Source of the DNA: Drosophila miranda
Taxonomy: Eukaryota > Arthropoda > Insecta > Diptera > Drosophilidae
Reading direction: 5' to 3'
NCBI RefSeq assembly: GCF_003369915.1
Contig: NC_046673.1
Coordinates: forward strand, 914,001 to 978,000
DNA: 64,000 bases
Part shown: piece after piece, positions 45,442 through 58,659 of the stretch
How the letters are laid out: each line of letters opens with the position of its first letter
How positions within the stretch are numbered: the stretch's first letter is position 1
The notes under the pieces: generated by a model
What the model saw: the letters and a program-made list of their open reading frames with translations, nothing else
What the model was told of the DNA's origin: nothing
The model's database searches: none
Made by a program: the position numbers and the translations under genes

Positions 45442-45909
45442 GACCCTGCCACAATAATGACCACCACCATGGAAACGAGCGACGAGGATGAGAAGGCCTC
45501 TAGTAGCCGGCTCTCCAATGACCAGTTCGAGAGCATCTTCATTGGAAAGTCGGAGGAGCCGGATGTAGTGGAAGTGGAAGGCGACCAACTGATCGATCAC
45601 GATAAGATGCGTTACTCACAATCACTGAACCAGTCACAGCCGCCCATTACAGCAGCCATGACGATGACCAGTACACCCTTTGCATCTGCTTCTGCTCCGA
45701 GGACTTCCTCTGTAGCTCTCCGACCGTCCCCGACACTGTCTGGAGACGACGCCTTCTTTCTTCAATATCTGGGTAACAAGTTTGGAAACTATTCCACGCG
45801 CACCAAGCACACGGTTCAGTTCCAAATCAATCGAATCTTGTACAGGGCCGATATGGGCTGCTTCGAAGATGCCGACGCGAGCCAATTAAATGAATCCGAA
45901 ATTGTCTAG
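45442..45909 (+). CDS. BED-finger gene copy 1, shared last exon D (BESS-like)
   Basis: Acceptor TTCATTGCAG, phase 0, 155 codons to TAG. Acidic N-terminal part (SDEDEKASSS, EVEGDQLIDHD), a Ser/Thr/Pro-rich middle, and a C-terminal BESS-like motif (DDAFFLQYLGNKFGNYSTRT then FQINRIL), used for protein-protein contact in fly chromatin proteins. Shared by the A-B form (about 303 aa) and the C form (258 aa). The design, alternative BED exons plus common BESS tail, resembles the boundary factor BEAF-32; orthology to any named gene is not claimed. Confidence 0.78.
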   Translation, partial: DPATIMTTTMETSDEDEKASSSRLSNDQFESIFIGKSEEPDVVEVEGDQLIDHDKMRYSQSLNQSQPPITAAMTMTSTPFASASAPRTSSVALRPSPTLSGDDAFFLQYLGNKFGNYSTRTKHTVQFQINRILYRADMGCFEDADASQLNESEIV

Positions 45910-48461
45910 AAATAAGCAGAAAGTCCCGTTATAACAAAGTTAATTGTAACCGTACCATTGTTTCATTGTACCATTTATGTATATAATATATATATGTTTG
46001 TTTGTTTGTATGTATGTACATATATTCAGGAAATCCATTTCATATTTTAATTTCGCGTACATTTATGTAGTGGCCTGTAGCCCATAAAGCACTCACCACC
46101 TTTCAAAATTTACTTTTTGATGCAAAATTTTTTTAGAATCCTCACTGCATCATTATATTGTGGCACATTTAGCTTTTATCGCATACGAGAGTCCATATAA
46201 TTGATCAATAGCCGAGTTCGTATAGTTTAGCGGCAAGTTTTCCCAAATTTCAAACTTTCAACTGGGCTTAACTTTCGTGGAGAGTATTTGCAATCCTCTG
46301 CAAGCGGCACGGCTAATTTCATCGGGAATTTAGTCTCACATGGCATTTAAATAACAGCGTTCCCGTTCCCATTGGTCTTTACACCCGGTACTCAAACAGT
46401 ATGTGTGTACTTTCCTTCTCTTTGAGTAGGATTGATCGGGAATAAAGTCAAAGTAGTTATACAGTTATATTTAATTGTCTAATTAATATTTATATAATCA
46501 GCTTAGCTTTGAACTAGTAGAGAGAGAGAGAGAGAACAATCCCCCTTTAAAGGCCATTTTGCTCGTCAAGTTCTACAGGTGATAGTTTGTTGCCATCGCC
46601 TGTTCACGCTTAGCTCGAAAATTTCTTGAAAAAAAATCCTGCACCTGGCCATCGGCATCGCTACATGTCCCCTCTCTGATAGTACATATATGTACTATTT
46701 TTGTTTCTAAAAAGAAAGTCCGTAAACCTTCTGCTTCATTAACGATCAATCAATATACAATGCACAAATTATTTCATCAGCATCGGTAGGTTAGTTGGAA
46801 AAATAAAGCGGTTTACTTTTCAAAATTGTTGAACCTACTTTGTGAAGCAGCACGATACATGTTACAGTTCTCTTGACGATATATTGAAGAGCTTTTGATG
46901 GAAAACCTGTTGCTACGCCGTAAATATTTCAATTCGTTTGCATATGTCAACTGCCTACATTTTGACAACAAAAGTGTATTTTTCGATTGAATCTAGAAAT
47001 CCTTACAATTGTGCGTTGGGCAAGATGTCGCATAAAAAGCCCCATAAATTCCGTGATTCTTCGACTACTCAAATTTTCCCTTGAAGAATCAATTCGGAAT
47101 TGATCTTTCGCTGTGCAGATTGCAGACATATTTTGGTTATTGGTTAAGATAAAGAATGACTTGCTATCTTACCCAAACGTACTTTCGCCAAGTAACCAAA
47201 TATCCATGACACATGCCACATGCCACCGAGCTAAACCCAAGCAATCTCAAAATCTTGAAAATAAATATTTTTTAAAGCTAATAACCCTCCTTGGAAATTT
47301 GGCGCCCGCCCCGCTTGTCCCGCGATCACATTGAGAGACCTTGGCTTGGCTTGGATGTCCGAGAAGAACTAGCAAAATTCCGAATACAAAATAGATCCAG
47401 AATTGAGTATACACATGTATATATATGTACAAATTTTTTAATCAATAAATTTACAAAACTTGAATTTGCTTGAAACAAAATATCAATTTTTATTTACTAC
47501 AACAGATATTGAATGTATTGTTTAAATGGTTTAAATGATATTACGGTACAAAGATGTACAAGGCTATGGGCTCTGATATTTGCGCTACAAACTTCTCCTC
47601 AGTTTTATTATATCTCCTGCAAGGGTAAAAAAGCTTTATGCCAAAACCAATACCATATGAAGATTCATAACCCCTCTACTTTCATGGAAATGGCCATGGA
47701 AGGATTCAGCGAGACCAGAAAACTAAAATTCGAATACTTTTGTCCCAATATTATTTAATATATCTGTTGGAACAAAACAAATTCTACTAATAGACACATC
47801 ATTTCACTGACTTCTATGTTAAAACTATTAAAATCACCTAAAGCTAAATTTTTCTGTATTTTTCGGTAGTTTATAGTTATATTATAAGAGATAACAGTGA
47901 AGGAAAACATGACTATAAAATTACCGAAAAAGTTAATTTTCGTCTTTTGTTTTAAAGTTAAAAAAGTTTAAGTCAAAAAGTTACATCACAGTTAATTAAA
48001 TTATATGTCAATTCGTGAAGTTTTCAATAAATTTGAATGATAATATCGGGGCAAAAGTATATGGCAAGCTGTTCTTATTGACTTTTAATATGCTTTAGCA
48101 TGATGGTCATTTTCTCGGACACATATATATTGTATGACATTGTAAATATATCCAAAAAGTGCCGCAATTAATGTTCCCCTAAGGTATTCCATTTTCCAGC
48201 CCGATGAAAAACATCAGGTCAATCCCTCACACGCATCTGCCCTCCCTACGATTGCCCCACATCAATGGCTGGCTCGGTAAAACGGTAAAACAAATTGCGT
48301 GAAGGAAACACACAAATATTTTTGCTTAGTATGGCTCATTTCGCTTGCCTCCTTTTTGCCTTTTTGGAGCGTGGACATTTTTTTCATCTTTCCAAAGCAG
48401 AAATTCTCCCTGGCTCTCTCTCTCTCTGTTTGTGTATGTGAGTGATCGAGTGTTTGTTTTT
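45910..48461. other. 3' flank of BED-finger gene copy 1
   Basis: AT-rich. AATAAA occurs at about 46440. Microsatellites: (AG) at 46511-46524 and (CT) at 48416-48427. Frames of 60-81 codons have no support. Confidence 0.45.
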
Positions 48462-49586
48462 TATACCCGATACTCAAAATGAGTATTGGGGTATATTAGA
48501 TTTGTGGTAAAAGTGGATGTGTGTAACGTCCAGAAGGAATCGTTTCCGACCCCATAAAGTATATATATTTTTGATCAGCATCAATAGCCGAGTCGATTGA
48601 GCCCTGTCTGTCTGTCCGTCTGTCCGTCCGTCCGTCCGTCCGTCCGTCCGTCCGTCCGTCCGTCCGTCCGTCCGTCCCCTTCAGCGCCTAGTGCTCAAAG
48701 ACTATAAGATCTAGAGCAACGATGTTTTGGATCCAGACTTCTGTGATATGTCACTGCTACAAAAATATTTCAAAACTTCGCCCCGCCCACTTCCGCCTCC
48801 ACAAAGGACGAAAACCTGTGGCATCCACAATTTCGACGATACGCAGAATCGTAGAAGATGACTATATCTTCTAGAGTGCAAAATCTGAACCAAATCGTAT
48901 AATTATTATAGCCAGCATCAAGAAAACAATTTCATTTTTTCTCGCCCTGTCTCTCTCTAACACACACGTAGCATAGGCGGCTTTGCTTAGAGTAAAACAT
49001 TAGCGCCAAGATCTCAGAGACTACAAAAGCTAGAGCAACCAAATTTGGTATCCACACTCCTAATTTATCGGACCGAGACGAGTTTGTTTCAAAATTTCGC
49101 CACACCCCCTTCCGCCCCCGCAAAGGATGAAAATCTGGGGATATTCACAAATCTCAGAGACTATTAAGGCTAGAGTAACCAAATTTGGTATCCGCACTTC
49201 TGTTAGATCTCACTATAAAACGTATATCTCAAAATTTCGCCCCACCCCCTTCCGCCCCCACAAAGGACGAAAATCTGTTGCATCCACAATATTGAGGATA
49301 CGAGAAAACTAAAAACGCAGAATCATAGATAATGACCATATCTATCAGATTGCTGAATCTGGATCAGATCAGATCATTTTTATAGCCAATAGGAACAAAT
49401 CAATTTGCAGTGGCTACGCAGCGCCCGACGTCACGCTCAGACTGTCTTTCTGTCTCTCTCGCACGCACTCTTTGTCGTGTCGTTTAATATTAGCGGCGTC
49501 TGCCGGAGGAGAGCCATACTGACTTAGTATCGGGTATAACCGTAGAGTTGCGGTGTCCGCAGCAACTCACAACGTTCCCCCTCGTT
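48462..49586 (+). mobile_element. HINE 12, junction copy of duplication 2
   Basis: Full length. Its left flank equals that of HINE 15 and its right flank equals that of HINE 9. Its middle has the HINE 8-type block (CCTGTGGCATCC, GACGATACGCAG, GCATAGGCGGCTTTG). Confidence 0.9.
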
Positions 49587-50510
49587 TTATTTGTGAATGA
49601 CCTTCCTCAAGCTATAACATACTCTACTACACTAATGTTTGCTGATGATGCTAAAATCTGTCTGCCTCACTCCGATTGGTACTTGCACACACGGCTTCAA
49701 CTGGACCTAAATGAACTACTATTGTGGTGTTCAACTAATCATCTTTTTCTGAACCTTTCTAAATGCAATCGTATAACATTTTACCGTCGCGCTCCACATT
49801 TTGTTTCATGCCATCGAGGAAATCAAGTTCCGGATCGAATTTCGAGTTCAAATGCCCTTGGAGTCCTTGGAAACGAAAAACAAGAATTGTGTTTTAACAG
49901 CCATATAGCTATAACTGGTAATAAAGCAATGGGAGTTTTAGCGTTCATCAAGCCATGGTCCAAGGAGTTTGACGACCCGTATGTGACCAAACAACTCTAC
50001 ATCGCGCTAGTGCTTCCGATATTGGAGTATTCTTCTTGTGTGCGGAGCCCGCAGTATAAAGAGCAGCAGGGTGTTATGGAATCAGTGCAAAAGCAATCTA
50101 AGCTGGGACTTAGAGACCTGCCTTCATTGCACCATTGCACCTTCATTTTATGGAGTAATGTGCGTGCATAAACTCCTTCTCGGGATTGTTGACTCCCAAA
50201 CTCTCTTGAGGCAGATTGACTTTGCCGTTCCATCTAGACCTACCCTTACTTTTGGGCCTTACCGATTACCCCTATGCAGGTGAACATGAACCTTTAATTA
50301 TAACTCACCTTGTCATACCTTATCCCCTGAACTATCCCTTAAGATTATAGCACTTAATATTTATAATCACCTAAAATTAGAAAATTTTTAAATTCTATTC
50401 TTTCATACACTCTTGTATTTATAGTTAGTTCTTAAGCCATTATTAGCAATTAAGTAATTAACTTAACTAACTAAATACAAAAATAAATAAATCTACACTC
50501 TTTTGAATGT
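49587..50510 (+). mobile_element. 5'-truncated LINE, copy 2
   Basis: Same fragment as copy 1, but the catalytic motif reads FADD (one base change), and one extra base near 50148 (GCACCTTCATT versus GCAGAACATT) shifts the frame before the VHKLLLG segment. Confidence 0.8.
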
Positions 50511-51058
50511 AAACTCTGAAATTCCATTAAAAAAGAACCATGAAACATAGTTCATTAAAAAATGTTGGATTGCCCATTTTATCAATAAAATCAATGTCAA
50601 CTTTTGTTGCTTCAGAGAAAACTATACTAAACAATGATAGCAATAAATACAGCTTGTAAAACACACATAAAACCATTGCTTTGATTTTTGGAATCATTTC
50701 GATTCTTTCCAATGCAACCCAACTTTCAGTTGTTTTACGTTACCTTGCCAATGGCCGGCCCTTACCAGTAAACAATTGCTAAAGGTCGGAGGTCGTTGGG
50801 AGGAGCTGGGAAGCGTTTGGGACGTTGCTGCAAAGCATTACTTTTTTACTTTACTTTACTAATTTTTTTTTTTAATTAGCAACTGCCTAGCACTATTGTC
50901 TGTGTAGGTGGAACGCACATCCGGACTAAATACCGTCCATGAATGAACCCATATTCTTTAATAGGAAGGGGCATGGCATTTTAGCTTAAATGCCATGGTG
51001 GTAAGGCGCAAAATTATTATTTAAATGTACGATGTGTTTATAATGAAGTATTCATTTT

Positions 51059-51644
51059 TATTCCCGGTGATCAAAAAGAGTATAGGGGTATATTAAATTT
51101 GTGCGGAAACTGGATGTGTGTAACGCCCAGAAGGAAGCGTTTCCGACACCATAAAGTATATATATTATTGATCAGCAGCAATAGCTGAGCCGATACAGCC
51201 ATGTCTGTCTATCCGACTGTCCGTCCGTCCGTCCATCCATCCGTTCGTCTTGTTTAATGTCTTGTTCTCAGAGAATATAAGTAGAACAGCGAAATTTTGT
51301 ATCCTGTGATTTCACACTGATTCACGCCCCCACAAATGACGAAAATCTCCCATCGACAATTTGGAAGATACGAGAAAACCAAAAACGCAGAATCTTAGAG
51401 AATGACCATATCTAACAGACTGCCGAATGGGGATCAGATCAGATTATTATTATAGCCAGAAGGAACAAGTCATTTTTCAGTGGCTACGCATGCCGTTTAC
51501 GCGCTTACTTATTTTCTGTCTCTCTCACACACTCTTTGTAGTGGAATGTGTGCGACCTCTGGCGGAGAGGAGCCATACTGAGAGAGTATCGGCTCTAAAT
51601 GTAGAGTTGCGACCGTAGCAGCAACTCACAACGTTTCCCTTCTT
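51059..51644 (+). mobile_element. HINE 13, copy of HINE 10
   Basis: Duplicate of the old decayed HINE 10. Confidence 0.8.
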
Positions 51645-54269
51645 ATTTTTTTTTAGTTTGCAATTGCAATATGGATATACATATTGGCTATTGGCAGCAC
51701 CCTTCCAGGATCTTGCCTTGATTTCTTTATTCAGCATTATTATGTTAATAATTATTTTATGTTTTATGTTTATATTATTTATTATTATTATTATTAGGTT
51801 TGCTTCGCCTTGCACAGTATCTGCCGACTTGAGTCGCCAATCGCAGATGATTTACTTTCGGAGGAAACTGAATAAAAGTTTCTGTTTAGAGAGCAGAGAT
51901 TTTTAAAACTAGAATGAGGAGTAGACAGCCGAGCACGTTTCGCTTTTGGTTCCGCCTCCAATTCATCACCAAGCAGGGTCATAGACATCGGAGACAACGG
52001 CGATACTTTGAGGATTTCTGCCTCTTGCTTTGGTGTTGTCCCGAAAGCTAAGCCGCCTATTCTACTTACCATCTCAGAAAGGCCGCATAAACTCGTCCTC
52101 GATGGGTTGTATAGCCATTTGGGAGTGTGTCCCGCCTCCTGTACTCTTTTCATCCTGCTCGTTTCGGGCTAGCTTCTTGCTTACTAAAATTTTCAGTCCG
52201 ACCATACCTTTAAAAAAAAGCGAACTTTAATAACATTCGTAATGTAAACTTGAAATACTTGCCTTCCATCCGGGTAGAGGATGGCTGCCTAGTTGGGGGT
52301 CCTGCTGCATTGAATGTACTTGCAAGCTTTGCGTACCTCGCATAATATTTTGTAAATACTTCAAATAACTAATACGGAGTTTACATTTACTTGCCAACCC
52401 TTGCCAACTATTGATACCGATATTTTATCTGGCAAAGGGAATTTTCAATTTGTTGTTGTTTTGAGATTTATTTGAGGTGACAGTAGAAACAAATTTATTA
52501 AATATATTAAGTTATACAAAAAATTCCAATTATATAAATATACAATTAGAGCATCAGCAAATATTTGTATATTTTTTCCCCGCTCATGGGATCACAACGG
52601 GCCGAAACCGGCCTAAGTGTGCTGGGCTCCGAGCGAGCTTGGCGGCCGTCTCTACCTTCCCCGCTCATACAAATTTTTACTTACGTAGGTACTATGTGCA
52701 ATTCATATTGAAATTACAAGCTCATTAGCAACTGTTTTTGAATCGTAAGAATCTTACGATTTGTGAAAGCCGTTCGATCAATCAGTTCGATTTTACAGTC
52801 GATTCGTAACTTTTTGCGATTTTTATTGATCAATTATTTCTCTCAGGATAAAAGTGACCTAGGCCTTGATAGCAGCCCTCGTAAAACAGGAGCCCGGAAA
52901 TAATATATTTTGACTTTTTGAAGATTAATTTGGTAGGAAGTGACTTAAAATTAAATCAGAAAATTTCGAGTCAAATTAATACGCCACGAATTTTTTAAAA
53001 GCAATCAAATAGATAAAATGAACGTCTTACATCGTGCCAATGTATTACCAGAGAGCAATATATTTGGCCTCTAATCTGACTAAAATAATCAACCATTTTA
53101 GTATCTGCTTTTTACCAACTGATTTTGAAAATTCAAGTTTGATCGATGCAAACGCTAAAGTTTCTGCTCGGAATGGAACATGAGATATCCAGTATGCAGA
53201 AATATCTCTTTTCTGAGCATGCCTCTGTACATATGTACATACATATGTATATAATGCTCAAATAGTTGCTATATTATCTATGTACATTTAGCCACCTTGT
53301 CATCAAAAGAATTCGTGAAGGATTACCACAGCATTGCCATTTGAATCCGTTGCCATTTGGGAATTTGCTGCTCGCCCTCAACAAATAATATTTCACGGAA
53401 TCTTTTCAGTTCAGTTTCAGTTAAGATGATTAAAATATAATTTTAAGAAATAGGCGAATATACATACATATGTATGTATGTATGTATGTACATATACTCA
53501 CCTTATGGCGCGCAGTGCGTTCTGAAATAAGAACAATCGATCTGCAAGAGTATCAATCATCAGCTGCGACCCTCCCTTCTCGTTTCATTTCATACTTCTC
53601 TTTGATATGTACGTTTTTAAGGTTTAAGGGTACGAATTCAAGAGTGAAGTGGATGTCTATTTGTATTTGTTTATGTGTGTGTGTGTGTGTGACTGTGTGC
53701 AAAAGAGAAGAAGAGCCCGAAGAGAATACGACCAATTTAATCTGAACTGCAACAGCGTGCCATCTACAGTTTCACAACACACACTAATCCACGCAGATAG
53801 TAGTATGAGCATGTAGACTTTAACCGCGTTATAAATACATATGTACATATTTCCTCATTTTAAACCGCCTATACGTCATGTTTTCACGAGCTGCTCGAAA
53901 TATTCGCGAATATATCATTTAAATCGTTAGGCTGTGTTTCTTTCTGTGAAAAATAGCAATAAAAACTGCGTTGCCATTCGGAGCCTATTCTCTGGCACTA
54001 GAGCCTCTCGCGTTTTTCAAACGGAGAGCATAAGAAAACTCGTTTGAACAGAAAGCCACTCAGATTTCACACACGTGCTCGAAAAAGTTTCCATCGTTCC
54101 ACCTCGCTGGAAGAGAGGCCGACAACAAAGAGAGCCTCGAAAGAGAGTGACCGGGTGTTTCGTACCGGCGTTCGTTTCGTCTCGTTTTACTCGTTCCGTT
54201 TGGGGCGTTTTCATTCGCGTTCGAGTTCGCGTTTAGTTCACTTGTGAAACTTAACTCTGCGACTAACAA
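51645..54269. other. Upstream region of BED-finger gene copy 2
   Basis: Matches 38876-41500 with a few single-base changes (for example T to C at about 52198, C to T at about 52452, G to T at about 53106). Confidence 0.5.
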
Positions 54270-54471
54270 ATGGGACGTCCGCGCACCATTGACGTAACCA
54301 ACTTGGTGGTAATATTCCCCGATAAGAACTTTTGCCGCTGCGTGCTTTGCGATAGGACCCTCGCTGGCTGCTTGCGGAGCAACATCAAGCGGCATTACCA
54401 GCGCCTGCATCCAGAAGTCGTCTTGCCACGACCCCAAGACACAGGACCAACCGGACAGACCAAAAAATCAG
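54270..54471 (+). CDS. BED-finger gene copy 2, exon A
   Basis: No difference from exon A of copy 1 was seen; splice donor kept. Confidence 0.75.
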
Positions 54472-55228
54472 GTTGGTTTAAATTTGAAACCCGTGTGAAA
54501 ATAATAAATAACAATCACAGACATAAGAAACGAAGACAGACACTAATTCAAAAGGCACGCGTAATTTTTCCAATGCACCAAACGAGTCGCACTTTGAGTG
54601 AAATGCCCCTCTCACACTCGCTCTCTCGCAGTGCAATCGAAACTGTACTTATTGCCCTCGCTTTGTGTGGAGTTAATTTGTGTTGACGTTGCTGATCAAC
54701 AGTTAACCCTAGAAAGAACCAATAATTGATAAGAACCATTTAAAATTGTATGATTTTTCTGATACATTTTTGTAATTAAATTTTAATTTTACTTAACCAC
54801 CACATTGTATAATTGTTTACGCATGCATATACATACATACGAATATGTACACTATAGGCGTCATAGGAACATTTAACAATTAAATAAAACTTTCTTGTCG
54901 GAAAGTACAGTTTTTCCATTGCTATACATACTCTTTGAAATAAATAAAGTATTATGAAACTTTGCAAGAAGCTTGCCACCCCTACTACAAAAATTTTTTT
55001 TATTTTTGTATATAAGCCAATTACAATATTGGATATACATATACACAGAGGCGGACAGGTGTTTTTTTAAATAAATAATAAAGGATAATAAAAATAATCT
55101 TACGAACCGACACGCTTGTAACAAAGCTAAATATTAAACATTTACCTTAGTTTCGATATGTAAAAAGTTTTGATATATTTAAAGAGGTACAAAAACGTCA
55201 TTAATAATTGTTTTTGTTTTAGTTACAG

Positions 55229-55470
55229 AGGTATCAAAGATGGGACGAACACCGATTATGGACACACGAACTCTGGTTAATTTGCAGCCGGATGGAAGGC
55301 GTTGCCGTTGCCGGATCTGCGACAAGACACTCATCTTCCTCTCGGGCAATGTGCGGCGTCACTACAAGAATTATCACCCCCAGCACATACCGGATCGGCC
55401 GTCGTACACTCCTCCAGCCGAGAATAGGAAGCACTTGAATCGCAGTCGAAAAAAAGCGGATCTAACTATA
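55229..55470 (+). CDS. BED-finger gene copy 2, exon B
   Basis: No difference from exon B of copy 1 was seen; acceptor and GTAAGT donor kept. Confidence 0.75.
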
Positions 55471-56421
55471 GTAAGTAAACTTCCTCTTTTAATACTCTCG
55501 CACAATATTCATGGTTTATTAACGTAAACCTAGCGCAGCTGTGTCATGCTAAACGAAACCAAAGAACAAAAAGAAGTAAATATGTACATATGTACATATG
55601 TACTATGTAGCGTTACTTCTTTAGCTATATTTCAGCTATAAGATATCATATCGTACGTATGCATGTATGTAAATGCATTTGTACATATGTATGTATGCTC
55701 TTTAGGAATGAAGTTGAAGTTCTGCAGGAACTATATTGAGTATTATAATATTATAAAAAGGGATTTCAATACATATGTACATATGTATGTATGTATACTA
55801 AATATGGAATCGGTACATAATAACTATGTATATATGTACATACATAATCCTGTCAGGGCGGAGCTCACATCTTCTTAAACTACTTTACATACGTACTGTA
55901 CATACTTACATACTAAATTTCGATTCTCAAACATGCGAATAGAATATTCTCTTGAGCTGTGCGTATGATGAGGTAGATAGAACCAAGGCGGGGGCAACGA
56001 AAGTCGCGAAGTGTCATAAAACGAGAGTAAAAACCGACGCAAACCAAGTATAAACCTCTACGACAACAACAAGATCTGATTAGTGTTTCGCACACAGTCC
56101 CGACAGACCGAAACCGTTTCAAACCAGTTTACTTTATTTGTACATACATACATATGTCGTGCGTCGTCCCATGTCCATGTGTTTCGTCGTTCTCTGAACC
56201 GCTCTCTGAACCGCTCTCAGAGCACGAGCGAAAGGCAAATTAGTTTCGGTTCGGTTCGGTTCTGTTTCTGGTTTACGCTGTTTTCTGCTCTCTTCTCGTA
56301 TCTGTGCTCGTGTGTGTGTGTGTGTGTGGTTTTTGGTTTTGCTTGGCTGAGACTGCTTTATTTATTATTCGAACGCAACGTCGGGTAGAACGCAATACGT
56401 CGCCCGTTTTTCCCCGATAAA

Positions 56422-56730
56422 ATGCCAAAAAAGTACTCGAACCCCGTTAATAAATACTTCGTATACAACGAGGAAACACGGAAGAGCACCTGCCTGCAGT
56501 GCCTTTTCGACATGGCCGGCAAGCATTCGGAGAACCTTATGCGCCATCTTAAACGGAGGCACCACCACACATACGCGGCCCTCATGGAGATGAGGCGATT
56601 GCGCCACAATCGCCTGAACCAGTCGCTGGCCAATTCCGATGACAATGCTGAGGCTGATGAGGCCTCTGCCATGCCGTTGTCGTCCATGTTTCAGTTCTCG
56701 TCCGAAGCAAAAAAACTAATGATCAAAATG
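56422..56730 (+). CDS. BED-finger gene copy 2, exon C
   Basis: As copy 1 except AGA to AAA in the next-to-last codon (MIKM instead of MIRM). The (GT) run upstream is shorter than in copy 1. Confidence 0.78.
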
Positions 56731-56825
56731 GTAAGACACCGAACAACAAAATTGAACTTTTTTCGCTGTGAACCCAACCGACTGTTCTCATAGATTTGGG
56801 GCTTTACAATTTTTTAATATTTTAT

Positions 56826-57867
56826 TATACCCGATACTCAAAAAGAGCACGTATAAAATTTGTGTTTCCGACCCCATAAAGTATATATGTATGTACATAC
56901 ATACATATGTATATCAGCATCAATAACCGAGTCGATTGAGCCATGTCTGTCCGTCCATCCCTATGAGCGCCTAGTGCTCAGAGACTAAAAGATCTAGAGC
57001 AATGACATTTTACTTCCAGACTTCTGGTTATTCGCTGTTACAGGTTTATTTAAAAATGTCGTCCCACCCCCTTCCGCCACACAAAGAGCGAAAATCTGTG
57101 GCATCCACAATTTCAAAGATACAAGATACAAGACTATATGTTCTAGAGTGTAAATTCTGAACCAGATCGTATAATTATTATAGCCAGAATCAAGAAACAA
57201 ATTTCATTCTTTCTCGCTCTGTCTCTCTCTAACACACAGGTTTCATGGTCGGTTTTGCCTATTGCAAAATGTGAGTTCAAGGATCTCAGAACCTATAAGA
57301 GCTAGAGCAACCAAATTTGGTATCCACACTCCTGTGATATATGACCTTGACCGTTTCGTGTCAAAATTTCGCCACACCCCCTTCCGCCTCCGCAAAGGAC
57401 GAAAATCTGGGGCATCCACAAATCTCAAAAACTATTATGGCTGGAGCAACAAAATTTGGTATCCGCACTCCTGTTAGATCTCACTATAAAACGTATATCT
57501 CAAAATTTCGCCCCACCCCATTCCGCCCCCACAAAAGACGAAAATCTGTTGCATCCACAATATTGCAGATTCGAGAAAACTAAAAACGCAGAATCATAGA
57601 TAAGGATCATATTTATCAGATTGCTGAATCTGCTGAATCAGATCAGATCATTTTTATAGCCAAAAGGAACAAATCAATTTACAGTGGCTACGCAGCGCCC
57701 GACGTCACGCTCAGACTGATTTTCTGTCTCTCTCGCACAAGATTGCGTGCGTTTTTCGTGTCGTTTAATATTAGCGGCGACTGCCGGAGGAGAGCCATAC
57801 TGACTAATTATCGGGTATAAATGTAGAGTTGCGGTCTCCGCAGCAACTCACAACGTTCCCCCTCGTT
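56826..57867 (+). mobile_element. HINE 14, copy of HINE 11 with changed patches
   Basis: Same insertion site as HINE 11, but about 27 bp are missing near 57127, TCTGCTGAATC is repeated near 57630, and the block at 57735-57770 (CGCACAAGATTGCGTGCG) differs from HINE 11 while matching the inverted HINE 16. Confidence 0.88.
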
Positions 57868-58191
57868 AAATTTAATTTTAAGAGAAATCGCATCGAACAT
57901 GTTGCACCGGATAAAGTTTTTTTTTAGTTCAAAAATATACAGTGGGCCGATAAATTTACATATGTATATATGCATGTGTCGCGAGCAGAGTAGAGATGAG
58001 CGACTACGAGTCGTTACAGGACACAAACTGATGGAGCAGATCCTGCGGCTGACGAAGTCCTTCCGACGTGGTGCAACCGTGGCAACATATATGTCCTTTA
58101 TCCATGTGTATCGTATATCGGAAAACTCTACTTTATAATTCCCTCAGGATATCATCAGTTTATTGATCTCTTCGTTTTAAATTCATTGCAG

Positions 58192-58659
58192 GACCCTGCC
58201 ACAATAATGACCACCACCATGGAAACGGGCGACGAGGATGAGCAGGCCTCTAGTAGCCGGCTCTCCAATGACCAGTTCGAGAGCATCTTCATTGGAAAGT
58301 CGGAGGTGCCGGATGTAGTGGAAGTGGAAGGCGACCAACTGATCGATCACGATAAGATGCGTTACTCACAATCACTGAACCAGTCACAGCCGCCCATTAC
58401 AGCAGCCATGACGATGACCAGTACACCCTTTGCATCTGCTTCTGCTCCGAGGACTTCCTCTGTAGCTCTCCGACCGTCCCCGACACTGTCTGGAGACGAC
58501 GCCTTCTTTCTTCAATATCTGGGTAACAAGTTTGGAAACTATTCCACGCGCACCAAGCACACGGTTCAGTTCCAAATCAATCGAATCTTGTACAGGGCCG
58601 ATATGGGCTGCTTCGAAGATGCCGACGCGAGCCAATTAAATGAATCCGAAATTGTCTAG
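58192..58659 (+). CDS. BED-finger gene copy 2, exon D
   Basis: Three base differences from copy 1, all changing the protein: Ser to Gly (METG), Lys to Gln (DEDEQ) and Glu to Val (KSEVPD). The BESS-like region is unchanged. Frame intact to TAG. Confidence 0.78.
   Translation, partial: DPATIMTTTMETGDEDEQASSSRLSNDQFESIFIGKSEVPDVVEVEGDQLIDHDKMRYSQSLNQSQPPITAAMTMTSTPFASASAPRTSSVALRPSPTLSGDDAFFLQYLGNKFGNYSTRTKHTVQFQINRILYRADMGCFEDADASQLNESEIV

Larger units (their letters stand above)
36819..49586. repeat. Tandem duplication 2, unit 1 (12.77 kb)
   Basis: LINE, decayed HINE 10, BED-finger gene, HINE 11, 3' flank and HINE 12. The same order repeats in 49587-62327. Offsets between matching points are 12,768-12,769 bp, falling to 12,750 after HINE 11 because of indels. 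Divergence is roughly 0.1-0.2% by eye. Confidence 0.92.
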
